Below are positions 1-7,266 of a stretch of DNA of 10,410 nt, piece by piece. The stretch is from Chthoniobacterales bacterium (lineage in GTDB: Bacteria; Verrucomicrobiota; Verrucomicrobiia; Chthoniobacterales; UBA10450). Location of the stretch: assembly GCA_013694945.1 (NCBI GenBank), contig JACDBM010000062.1, positions 1-10,410 of the forward strand, read 5' to 3'. Every line of letters starts with the position of its first letter. The stretch's first letter is position 1. The position numbers and the translations under genes are program-made. A model generated the notes under the pieces. It worked only from the letters and a program-made list of their open reading frames with translations. It was not told where the DNA came from and did no database searches.

Positions 1-689
1 AGTTTCGTGAGCGACTTGCGCTCTCGTTCCAGCGCTGAGCGTACGTCTCGGAAAAAGAAGCTGGCGAACTTCATCAGCGTAGGATGGACCGGCAGCCGGC
101 CGATCTGTCCGCCGCGGCTGGTCGTTATCACCGAACCGTCCTGAATCGCAGCTGCATACGAACCGCTTGCGACGAAAGGTAATCCGAAGAGCGATTGTTC
201 GACCACCAGGTCGAAGTAACCCTCCTGCAAGTGAGTGACGACGCGTTCCAGTTCGACATGATACTTGCTGAGGCTGGTCTTCTTGTTTCGCAGGCTGTAG
301 CCGAGATACGCATTGACCTGCTCCTCTGAGTAGCGAAGCGGCGCCAACCGCGGGTCCATGGAAAGATTTTCTAAATCTATGTTGATCTGGGCCGCCAGGA
401 TCGGAGTGGTCGGTTTCGGTGGAAGATCAGGCGGCCGCAGCATTTGCACAATCACGGCCAGGCAAAGCGCGCCGAGGAGCACCTTGCTCACGAGGAACAG
501 CCGCTCCCGTAGCCTGGCCCCTTGCGGATCAAGCATCGACCGGAGCCGGCGCTGCGTCGCCTGCGGGTCCTCGTCCTTGCGCTTCTCCTTTGCCAGAGTT
601 GAGCGGTCCAGTCGCGCGCCGCAATCGTGGCAATAGATCCGCTCCGGCTCGTTCTCGCGCCCGCACTCAGGGCAAACCAGTTTGATCAT
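1..689 (-). CDS. Zinc-ribbon, single-pass membrane protein of unknown function (3' end outside the window)
   Basis: Reading the minus strand from the ATG at 689-687, the frame stays open for 229 complete codons and leaves the window at its left edge, so the C-terminus is missing. The start is fixed by an ATGA overlap with the upstream FmdB-family gene. Residues 6-9 (CPEC) and 20-23 (CHDC) form two CxxC knuckles of a short zinc ribbon. A charged linker follows (about 30-62), then one hydrophobic segment near residues 64-84, a proline-rich stretch (85-95) and a soluble domain from about 100 onward. The expected topology is a cytoplasmic zinc ribbon, one membrane pass and an exported C-terminal domain; this is inferred from the order of segments. 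I do not recognise the C-terminal domain and assign no function. Translational coupling suggests the two zinc-ribbon proteins are made together. The reading frame is convincing; the role is unknown. Confidence 0.85.
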   Translation of the reverse strand, partial: MIKLVCPECGRENEPERIYCHDCGARLDRSTLAKEKRKDEDPQATQRRLRSMLDPQGARLRERLFLVSKVLLGALCLAVIVQMLRPPDLPPKPTTPILAAQINIDLENLSMDPRLAPLRYSEEQVNAYLGYSLRNKKTSLSKYHVELERVVTHLQEGYFDLVVEQSLFGLPFVASGSYAAAIQDGSVITTSRGGQIGRLPVHPTLMKFASFFFRDVRSALERERKSLTK

Positions 690-1039
690 TCCGAAGGGGA
701 TTTTGGCTTCGCCTCCGCTGCCTTTGGTGACGGGGCTGGAGCTTTCGAAGCTCCTTCCTTTCCGGCGGAAGTCTTCTCTCCGCCGCTCGGCGGGCTCGCG
801 GGCGCGTCTTTCTTCGCACCTTCTTTGTAGTTATTGCTACGGTAATCGGTGATGTAGAACCCCGAGCCCTTGAAGATCAAACCCGCTCCAGTCCCTAAGA
901 GACGCTTAACTTTTCCGTGACCCCAGCGTTTCTGCTGGCAGTGACCTTTCGGGCATTCAGCCAAAGGCGCATCGCGCATCGATTGAAAGACATCGAAGTT
1001 CTTCCCGCACTTCTCGCATGAGTATTCGTAAGTCGGCAT
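686..1039 (-). CDS. FmdB-family putative zinc-ribbon regulatory protein
   Basis: A 117-residue protein starting MPTYEYSCEKCG, the standard N-terminus of the FmdB/CxxC_CxxC_SSSS family. Four cysteines are placed to bind one zinc: C8 and C11 (CEKC) and C29 and C34 (CPKGHC). The segment GAGLIFKGSGFYITDY (residues about 50-65) is the conserved family tail motif. Residues about 72-117 are a low-complexity Lys/Ala/Pro/Ser tail, probably disordered. The frame is open upstream to 1270, but the ATG at 1039 is chosen because family members begin exactly there and because a GGAG lies 8 nt upstream. The longer version would also run through the divergent promoter region. FmdB proteins are small and often called regulatory; their molecular role is poorly defined, and context adds only coupling (4-bp ATGA overlap) to the downstream zinc-ribbon membrane protein. 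Confidence 0.9.
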   Translation of the reverse strand: MPTYEYSCEKCGKNFDVFQSMRDAPLAECPKGHCQQKRWGHGKVKRLLGTGAGLIFKGSGFYITDYRSNNYKEGAKKDAPASPPSGGEKTSAGKEGASKAPAPSPKAAEAKPKSPSE

Positions 1040-1166
1040 AAGGACTGCTCCAGCGGGGGCGGACGGTCGCAATTGTCCGTCAATCCAAGCAGAATTCAAG
1101 CCGGGTGAAGACAAACAACCGCCTTCGTCAAAGGAGATTTCCACGGGGAGTGGATGGGTGGTCGTC

Positions 1167-1195
1167 TTGACTTCACGCGGCCCGAGCGTTACAAC
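1167..1195 (+). promoter_or_regulatory. Sigma70-type promoter for the L,D-transpeptidase gene
   Basis: TTGACT (1167-1172) and TACAAC (1190-1195) are separated by exactly 17 nt, close to the housekeeping consensus TTGACA-N17-TATAAT. Transcription would begin near 1202, giving a leader of about 16 nt before the ATG at 1218. The promoter lies in the divergent spacer and points at the plus-strand genes. It is a pattern match only. I saw no comparably good promoter on the minus strand for the FmdB-family gene. Confidence 0.6.
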
Positions 1196-1217
1196 ATCCG
1201 ACCAAAATTCCGTCGCC

Positions 1218-1829
1218 ATGACACCAAAATCGATTCGTCTCACGCAAGCCCTGTTTTGCGTCGCAACCATGCTCGCGCTTGCGGCTTGCGACGACGATCC
1301 AGGGATGGCTCAGACTCAGTACCTTGGCGGCGTTTACGGTCAGGGTGTGGTAGCTTCCTCTGCGCCGGAGGACACTGTCTCCTATTGGGACGGCGACGGC
1401 GTCTCCGGCAGCCCGTCGATCAAGATCAAGCTCTCCGAGCAGAGGGCGTATTTTTTCAAAAGCGGTGAGTTGGTCGGCATCTCACAGCTCTCCACGGGTC
1501 GCGAAGGTCTCGGCACTCCCACTGGCTCCTTCAAGGTTAGCCAAAAGGACCCGGATCACGTCTCAAATCTCTACGGCGATTATGTCGATGAGGCTGATAA
1601 CGTCGTGGTTCCGAATATTGGGCTGAACAAAGATCCGAAGCCGCCCGGCACCCGCTTCAAAGGTGCGCCGATGCCTTACTTCATGCGCATCGTCGGTGGT
1701 GTGGGCATGCATGCTGGCTACCTGCCCGGCTACCCGGCGTCGCACGGCTGCATCCGAATGCCGGAGTTCATGGCGGAGAACTTCTTCAACGCGGTCTCGA
1801 CCGGGACGCCGGTGACGATCACGAACTGA
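1218..1829 (+). CDS. L,D-transpeptidase (YkuD domain) lipoprotein
   Basis: A 203-residue envelope enzyme. Residues 1-24 are a lipoprotein signal: positive n-region, hydrophobic core and lipobox LAAC with the lipidated Cys at 24, followed by acidic residues (DDD), which in enterobacteria can favour inner-membrane retention. The YkuD catalytic domain spans about 68-201 and contains the signature H165 ... SHGCIRMP with H176, nucleophile C178 and R180. YkuD enzymes cleave the L-Lys/mDAP-D-Ala bond of tetrapeptide stems and form 3-3 cross-links or attach proteins to peptidoglycan; which of these applies cannot be told. The ATG at 1218 is preferred over an in-frame ATG at 1158 because the shorter start puts the signal peptide at the N-terminus and leaves the promoter (1167-1195) outside the gene. 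No clear Shine-Dalgarno is visible. aroF follows after 75 nt. Confidence 0.9.
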   Translation: MTPKSIRLTQALFCVATMLALAACDDDPGMAQTQYLGGVYGQGVVASSAPEDTVSYWDGDGVSGSPSIKIKLSEQRAYFFKSGELVGISQLSTGREGLGTPTGSFKVSQKDPDHVSNLYGDYVDEADNVVVPNIGLNKDPKPPGTRFKGAPMPYFMRIVGGVGMHAGYLPGYPASHGCIRMPEFMAENFFNAVSTGTPVTITN

Positions 1830-1848
1830 TCCTCGTTTCCGGCAAATG

Positions 1849-1904
1849 CCTCCGGCCTTGCACTCCCCAAAAGCCGGGGACATGCTCGTGCTGGCGGAGG
1901 AACG
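1849..1904 (+). promoter_or_regulatory. aroF ribosome binding site with possible sequestering stem
   Basis: GGAGG (1896-1900) is a strong ribosome binding site 4 nt before the aroF ATG. The upstream CCTCCG (1849-1854) is exactly complementary to CGGAGG (1895-1900). A smaller stem, TCCCC/GGGGA with a 7-nt loop (1864-1880), fits inside the enclosed loop. This could mask the RBS in the leader or in readthrough mRNA from the upstream gene. There is no T-run, so it is not an intrinsic terminator. Six base pairs can arise by chance in GC-rich DNA. Confidence 0.3.
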
Positions 1905-2921
1905 ATGATCATAATTACGCAGCGCACCGCGACGGAGGAGCAAATCGAGGAGATCGTTGCGCAACTGGAAGATCTCGGCCTTGCAGCGCAAGTAAGTCGC
2001 GGCGAATCGCGGGTCATCGTCGGCGTGATCGGGCCCGAAGAACTTCTTCGCGAGAAGCCACTCGCCTCCCTTCCCGGCGTTGAGGCTGTTGTTCCTCTGG
2101 CCAAGCCATATAAACTCGCCTCCGCGGACGCCCGCGGGCACGCTTCCACGGTTGACATCTGCGGCGTTCGTATCGGCGGCGATGCAGCGGTGGCGCTCAT
2201 CAGCGGGCCCTGCTCGGTCGAAGGGCGCGAGCAGATGCTTTCCATTGCGCGTCTTGTCAAAGATTCCGGCGCCCGGATCCTCCGGGGCGGAGCTTTCAAG
2301 CCGCGGACCTCGCCCTACAGTTTTCAAGGGCTGCGCGAAGAAGGGCTTCGCTTCCTTGCCGAAGCGCGGAATGAGACCGGGCTCCCGATTCTTACCGAAA
2401 TCATGGACGCACGGGATCTGCCGATGATCGAGCGCTACGCGGATTGCCTTCAAATCGGCGCGCGTAACATGCAGAACTTCTCTCTGCTCAAGGAAGTCGG
2501 CCGCAGCCACCTCCCTGTGCTGCTCAAGCGAGGCTTTAGCGCGACTCATAACGAGTTGATCATGAGCGCGGAGTACATCCTAAATGAGGGCAATGAGAAC
2601 GTGCTGCTATGTGAACGTGGCATTCGGACCTTCGAAACCGGGACTCGTTACACGCTCGATTTGAGTGCTGTGCCCATTCTGAAATCCAGGACGCATCTGC
2701 CGGTTGTCGTCGATCCAACTCATGCGGTTGGGCTCCGCGCGTTCATTCCACAGATGAGTGTCGCGGCTGTCGCAGCCGGTGCGGATGCGATCATGCTCGA
2801 GGTGCACGAGTCGCCGGAGACCGCGAAAAGCGACGGTCAACAGGCGCTCTTTCCCGAAACGCTAAGCAAGCTCCTGCCGCGGTTGCGCGCGGTTGCGAAC
2901 GCCGTCGGCCGCGACCTCTAG
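1905..2921 (+). CDS. aroF: 3-deoxy-7-phosphoheptulonate (DAHP) synthase, class I-beta
   Basis: The enzyme condenses phosphoenolpyruvate with erythrose 4-phosphate to DAHP, the committed first step of the shikimate pathway to aromatic amino acids. The 338-residue protein has an N-terminal ferredoxin-like/ACT-like domain (about 1-70), as in the Thermotoga maritima enzyme where it mediates feedback inhibition by Tyr/Phe. It is followed by the (beta/alpha)8 catalytic barrel (about 80-335). Signature segments are visible: GPCSVE at 101-106, GGAFKPRTSPYSFQG at 128-142, and the metal-site residues C103, H273 (DPTHAVG), E299 (MLEVHE) and D310 (KSDGQQ), all in the expected order. Length and domain order match the family. 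The start ATG has GGAGG 4 nt upstream. It lies 75 nt after the transpeptidase and 75 nt before mfd with no obvious terminator between them. Feedback control through the N-terminal domain is inferred from the family. Confidence 0.96.
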   Translation: MIIITQRTATEEQIEEIVAQLEDLGLAAQVSRGESRVIVGVIGPEELLREKPLASLPGVEAVVPLAKPYKLASADARGHASTVDICGVRIGGDAAVALISGPCSVEGREQMLSIARLVKDSGARILRGGAFKPRTSPYSFQGLREEGLRFLAEARNETGLPILTEIMDARDLPMIERYADCLQIGARNMQNFSLLKEVGRSHLPVLLKRGFSATHNELIMSAEYILNEGNENVLLCERGIRTFETGTRYTLDLSAVPILKSRTHLPVVVDPTHAVGLRAFIPQMSVAAVAAGADAIMLEVHESPETAKSDGQQALFPETLSKLLPRLRAVANAVGRDL

Positions 2922-2996
2922 TTTTACTTCGAGCGCCCGGGCAGCGCAATCCCAAGGCCGGGACTCCATTGAACTCCCGCGCAATTTAGCGAACGA

Positions 2997-5900
2997 TTGC
3001 CGGTGCAAAACTCCAGAGGCGCTGACCTGCTTGCCTGCGTCATCGAGGCGGAGCCAATTGCCGCGACACTTAAGAGGATTCAGGCGCCGGATTTCCCGGT
3101 TGCATTCTCGCACGTCACCGAGCAGGCGCAGCCGCTTCTCGTTGCCGCGATTGCCAAAGCGACTTGCCGAACACTCTGGATTTTGTGCCCGACCGTTCGC
3201 TCGCAGGAGCTGCTTTATGAAACCCTGCTGAACTGGGCTCCTGATGCGCTGTTTCTCCCCGAGGTGGAATTCGCGGCGGTGGAAAACATCCTGCCGGATC
3301 CGGAGATTGCCGCCGAGCGGCTCGCCCTTCTTGGTCGCATCTCTTCGGAGCCTGGCCCGCACCTCATTGTCGCAACGCGTGCCGCGCTCGACCAAGCTGC
3401 TCCGAAGCGGGACTTGCTGAACTCCGCGGCGGTTCGCATCAAACGCGGTCGGCGCACCACAATGGAGAGTATTCTTGCCTCGCTCGCACGGACCGGTTAC
3501 GAACGCGTCGCTCAGGTCACGACGCGTGGCCAGTTCGCCGTCCGCGGCGGTATTCTCGATCTTTATTCCTGGCAGGCTCAGCTGCCCATTCGGGCGGAGT
3601 TCTTTGGGGACGAAATCGAGTCGCTTCGCGAGTTCGACATCGACACACAGACGTCGGTCCGCAATCTGCCGTCGGTCGATGTTCTGCTCGGCGCTGCTGA
3701 CGACCAGACCGGAAAGGTTCGCGATTACATCACAAAAGATGAGCTGCGGATTGCGATGGAGCCGGAGGAACACCAAGAGGCTGATATCCTGATCTCGGAA
3801 GGGTGGATCCGGGATAACTCAGATCTGCCGGAGGAAGACTACGCGGCTGCGTTTCACGACGCGGAGATTGGCCAGTTCGCGGTGGGCGACTTTATGGTCG
3901 CGGAGGCGAAACGCGCGCAATTCGCTGTTCGTCTCGAGCAATGGAAAACCGAGGGCACCCGTGTCGTAATCTACTTTCAGACGGAAGGTGAGATCGAACG
4001 TTTCCGCGAGATCATGGCGAGCGCGAATGGCTCCCTCGACAGTGTTGGACTGACCGAAGGAACGCTCGCCCGCAGCTTCTGTTTCCCCGCTGGTTCGCTC
4101 GTGGTCTTGTCGGCCGCGGAGTTGTTCGGTCGGGCAACGGCGCACGGGCGGCGGCGTTTGCAGCGCGGCGAAGCGCTTGCCCGCAACCGCGCGCAGATTG
4201 ATTTCAGTGAGCTCACGGAAGGCGATCTCGTCGTTCATCTCGAGCACGGCGTCGGCCGTTTCGTTCAGCTCACGAAAACACCCGCGGCTGGTGGCGGGCT
4301 GCAGGAAGTGCTCGCGCTCGAGTTCGCTGACGCAGCCAAGCTCTATGTTCCCCTCGAACAAGCGTATCTCGTCTCGCGCTATGTCGGCGTCGGGAAGAAA
4401 TCGCCGCCGCTGAGTTCTTTGGCAGACGCCAAATGGGCTCGTGCCAAGAAGAACGCCGCGGCCTCCATTTTCGACTACGCCGGCAAAATGCTCGCGGTCC
4501 AGGCTGAACGTGAGACGCAGCTCGGCTACGCCTTTGGATCTGACACAAAATGGCAGGCGGAGTTCGAGCACTCGTTCCCGTTTCGCGAGACCGCCGATCA
4601 GGTAAAGGCGATTACCGCAACCAAGCGCGACATGGAGCACCCGCGTTCGATGGATCGCCTGATCTGCGGCGATGTTGGCTTTGGCAAAACCGAGGTGGCG
4701 ATTCGTGCGGCCTTCAAGGCCGTCATGGAAGGAAAACAGGTCGCGGTGCTCACGCCCACGACCGTGCTCGCCCAGCAGCATTTCGAAACATTCCGGCAGC
4801 GCATGCTCGATTACCCAGTCCGAATCGAGATGCTCAGTCGGTTCCGTTCGCAAGCGGAGCAAAGGAACGTGCTGAAGCTGCTCCACGAGGGCGGAGTCGA
4901 CATTGTCGTCGGGACACACCGGCTCATTTCCGGCGACGTTCTTTTCAAAGATCTCGGCCTTGTCGTGATCGATGAGGAGCAGCGCTTCGGCGTTTTGCAC
5001 AAGGAGAAGTTCAAAGAGCTATTCAAACTGGTGGATGTGCTCACGCTCTCGGCGACTCCGATTCCCCGGACGCTTTATCTCTCGCTCGTCGGGGTGAAAG
5101 ACATGTCGACGATCGAGACGCCGCCGCTAAATCGTCTGCCGGTCGAAACCGTGGTCTGCGGCTACGACGAACGAATCATTCGCGACGCGATCAACCGTGA
5201 ACTCGAGCGCCAGGGCCAGGTCTATTTTCTGCACAACCGCGTGCGGTCGATCGAAAAAATGCGCGACCGGATCGTTGAGCTTTGTCCGGCAGCCGGGGTG
5301 GAGTTTGGCCACGGGCAAATGGACGCCGACATGCTGGAAAGTGTGATGTCGCGGTTCGTCGCCGGGAAAATTGACGTCCTGGTTTGCACCACCATTATCG
5401 AGAGTGGTCTCGATATTCCGAATGCCAACACGATCATCATTGACCGCGCGGATCGTTTTGGTCTCGCGGACCTGTATCAGCTTCGCGGCCGCGTCGGACG
5501 CGCCGAACACAAGGCTTACGCCTACCTCCTGCTGCCGCGGGAGATGATGAGTGTGGGCGCCGCGCGCAAGCGCATTAACGCGATCAAACAATACAGCTCG
5601 TTAGGCGCAGGCTTTCGGATTGCGATGCGGGACCTCGAGATCCGCGGAGCAGGCAGCATTCTTGGCACGGCGCAAAGCGGCCACATCGTCGCTGTCGGCT
5701 TCGATCTCTACTGCCAGCTCTTAAAGCAGGCCGTTACGCAACTTAAAGGCGAAAAGTTCAAGGCCCGCTTGGAGGCGGAAGTGCGGCTGGATTTCGTAGC
5801 CACGAACGAAGCCGAATTTGTTCCGCTTGGCCCGGGCGCGCGCCTGCCCGCGTTTATTCCAACCAGCTATATCAGCGACACTACCCTCCGCATTCAGGCT

Positions 5901-6191
5901 TATCGGAACCTTGCGCAAATCAGCTCTCGCGAGCATTGCGAAAAGCTCCGAAAAGATTGGCGCGATCGTTTCGGTAAGTCCCCTCCCGCGGTTGACAATT
6001 TGTTCGCCCTGACGGAAATAAAACTCGCCGCCGCCAAGACCGGGGTCACGCGCGTCGAGGTTCGCGAAGGAAAGTTGATGCTGACTCGGCGTGGCGATTA
6101 CATTCTGGTGAACGGTAAATTTCCCCGGTTGAGTCCCGGCAACCTCGATCGGAACCTGGCGGAAGTTGTCGAACTGACAAAGCAAATCTGA
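2997..6191 (+). CDS. mfd: Transcription-repair coupling factor Mfd
   Basis: Mfd is the cytoplasmic ATP-driven translocase that pushes stalled RNA polymerase off damaged template strands and recruits UvrA. The 1064-residue protein (E. coli 1148) has the full domain order. The N-terminal UvrB-homology modules span about 1-330 and include FAVRGGILDLY at 180-190. The RNAP-interacting CarD-like domain is at about 403-465 (LVVHLEHGVGRF), and the RecG-like translocase at about 515-850. The latter has Walker A GDVGFGKTE at 558-566, DEEQ at 659-662, SATPIP at 685-690 and QLRGRVGR at 828-835. The regulatory C-terminal domain is at about 930-1045. No key motif is damaged. There is no ATG near the N-terminus; TTG at 2997 or GTG at 3003 is the likely start, and neither has a clear Shine-Dalgarno, so the start is uncertain by a few codons. 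The surA-like gene begins 7 nt after the stop, so the two are almost certainly co-transcribed. Confidence 0.97.
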   Translation: MPVQNSRGADLLACVIEAEPIAATLKRIQAPDFPVAFSHVTEQAQPLLVAAIAKATCRTLWILCPTVRSQELLYETLLNWAPDALFLPEVEFAAVENILPDPEIAAERLALLGRISSEPGPHLIVATRAALDQAAPKRDLLNSAAVRIKRGRRTTMESILASLARTGYERVAQVTTRGQFAVRGGILDLYSWQAQLPIRAEFFGDEIESLREFDIDTQTSVRNLPSVDVLLGAADDQTGKVRDYITKDELRIAMEPEEHQEADILISEGWIRDNSDLPEEDYAAAFHDAEIGQFAVGDFMVAEAKRAQFAVRLEQWKTEGTRVVIYFQTEGEIERFREIMASANGSLDSVGLTEGTLARSFCFPAGSLVVLSAAELFGRATAHGRRRLQRGEALARNRAQIDFSELTEGDLVVHLEHGVGRFVQLTKTPAAGGGLQEVLALEFADAAKLYVPLEQAYLVSRYVGVGKKSPPLSSLADAKWARAKKNAAASIFDYAGKMLAVQAERETQLGYAFGSDTKWQAEFEHSFPFRETADQVKAITATKRDMEHPRSMDRLICGDVGFGKTEVAIRAAFKAVMEGKQVAVLTPTTVLAQQHFETFRQRMLDYPVRIEMLSRFRSQAEQRNVLKLLHEGGVDIVVGTHRLISGDVLFKDLGLVVIDEEQRFGVLHKEKFKELFKLVDVLTLSATPIPRTLYLSLVGVKDMSTIETPPLNRLPVETVVCGYDERIIRDAINRELERQGQVYFLHNRVRSIEKMRDRIVELCPAAGVEFGHGQMDADMLESVMSRFVAGKIDVLVCTTIIESGLDIPNANTIIIDRADRFGLADLYQLRGRVGRAEHKAYAYLLLPREMMSVGAARKRINAIKQYSSLGAGFRIAMRDLEIRGAGSILGTAQSGHIVAVGFDLYCQLLKQAVTQLKGEKFKARLEAEVRLDFVATNEAEFVPLGPGARLPAFIPTSYISDTTLRIQAYRNLAQISSREHCEKLRKDWRDRFGKSPPAVDNLFALTEIKLAAAKTGVTRVEVREGKLMLTRRGDYILVNGKFPRLSPGNLDRNLAEVVELTKQI

Positions 6192-6198
6192 ATCAACG

Positions 6199-7224
6199 AT
6201 GCATTCGCTTCTATTCACATCCGTTCTTCTCGCGGGTATCACAGCCAGTGTTGTAATGCGGGCCGCTGCGCAGAGCCCCGCTGCGCAACCGTCTAGCCGG
6301 AGCACAAGCACCGAGAGTGTCGGGGAAGCTCAGGTCGTCGACGGGATCGCCGCAGTCGTGAACGGCGAGGTAATCACGATTTCCCAAATCCGCGCGGTGG
6401 TGGGGCCGCGCGAACGCTTACTTCGCCAGCAACTCCGAGGCGAAGAGTTGGAGAAGCAGCTCAAGGCGGTGCGCGCCGCTGCGCTCCAAGACTTAATCGA
6501 CCGGCAGCTCATCGTGCAGAACTTCAAGAAAGAAGGACTCTCGCTGCCCGATTATTTTGTGGAGCAGCGAATCAACGACATTATCCGGGAAAACTTCGGT
6601 GGAGACCGGAACACATTCATTAAGACGCTCCAGGCGCAGAATTACTCGTTAGGCCAGTTTCGGAAGGACGAGTTCGATAAGATTATCGTCTCCGCCATGC
6701 GCGGGAAAAACGTCAAACCGAGCACGATCGCGTCGCCAGTGCGAATTGAGGAATACTATCGCAAGCACCGCGACGAATTCACGAGTAAAGAGCAGATCAG
6801 GCTGCGCATGATCATGATCCCGAGCCGCTCAGCGGAAGGGAACTCGGCGGCGCAAAAGATTGTCGCGGAGGAAATCCTGGGCAAGCTCGCCAACGGGGCC
6901 GACTTCGAGCGCATGGCCCAGATGTATTCCGAAGACAGCACCCGTGATCTCGGCGGTGATTGGGGCTGGATCGAGCGGAAAACGCTCGCGCCCGAGTTGG
7001 AGAAGGTCGCGTTCGCCCTTCCGGTGAAGAAGGTCAGCCCCATTGTGGAGCTCGGCGGCAACTACTATATCCTGCGCGTGGACGAGAAAAAGGGCGGAGA
7101 CACGAGGTCGCTCGCGCAAGTTCGTACCGACATCGAGAAGAAGCTGTTGCAGGAGGAAGCGCAACGCCTCCAAGAGAACTGGCTGGCCGGTCTGCGCCAA
7201 AAGGCGACTATCCGCACCTTCTGA
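6199..7224 (+). CDS. surA: SurA-like periplasmic peptidyl-prolyl isomerase/chaperone
   Basis: A 341-residue secreted protein. Residues 1-24 are a signal peptide ending AAA|Q. A Ser/Thr-rich linker leads into a SurA N-terminal chaperone domain: VVDGIAAVVNGEVIT at 46-60, then a helical region to about 175 with the typical LIDRQLIVQNFKKEGL. One parvulin (PPIC) domain lies at about 198-296 and includes FERMAQMYSEDSTRDLGGDWGWIE. A C-terminal helix (about 303-335) completes the SurA-type chaperone fold. E. coli SurA (428 aa) has two parvulin domains; this protein has only one, a common variant outside enterobacteria. SurA proteins escort outer-membrane beta-barrel proteins to the BAM complex, so this implies a diderm host. 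It starts 7 nt after mfd with no clear Shine-Dalgarno and is followed by pdxA after 39 nt, the same surA-pdxA order as in E. coli. It could instead be annotated as a generic PpiC/PpiD-like foldase. Confidence 0.88.
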   Translation: MHSLLFTSVLLAGITASVVMRAAAQSPAAQPSSRSTSTESVGEAQVVDGIAAVVNGEVITISQIRAVVGPRERLLRQQLRGEELEKQLKAVRAAALQDLIDRQLIVQNFKKEGLSLPDYFVEQRINDIIRENFGGDRNTFIKTLQAQNYSLGQFRKDEFDKIIVSAMRGKNVKPSTIASPVRIEEYYRKHRDEFTSKEQIRLRMIMIPSRSAEGNSAAQKIVAEEILGKLANGADFERMAQMYSEDSTRDLGGDWGWIERKTLAPELEKVAFALPVKKVSPIVELGGNYYILRVDEKKGGDTRSLAQVRTDIEKKLLQEEAQRLQENWLAGLRQKATIRTF

Positions 7225-7247
7225 TTCGGGGAATTCCGGCCCGGTCA

Positions 7248-7266
7248 GGGGAGGACGCGCAGGTTG
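7248..7266 (+). promoter_or_regulatory. pdxA: Ribosome binding site that fixes the pdxA TTG start
   Basis: GGGGAGGA (7248-7255) is a near-perfect Shine-Dalgarno 8 nt before TTG at 7264. This supports TTG 7264 over a second in-frame TTG at 7282, which lies closer to the conserved RIGITVGD but has no such site. Confidence 0.65.

Noticed and set aside
1040..1270. N-terminal extension of the FmdB-family protein to 1270
   Set aside because: Family members start at MPTYEY, an RBS precedes 1039, and the extension would cross the divergent promoter and enter the transpeptidase gene.
1563..2549. 328-codon open frame on the minus strand opposite the transpeptidase end and aroF
   Set aside because: It is antisense to two well-recognised genes, has no recognisable domain and is Arg/Ala-rich, as expected for shadow frames in GC-rich DNA.
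3819..5000. 393-codon open frame on the minus strand inside mfd
   Set aside because: It lies opposite conserved Mfd motifs and has no family signature; a composition-driven antisense shadow. The 2862-3776 minus-strand frame is rejected for the same reason.
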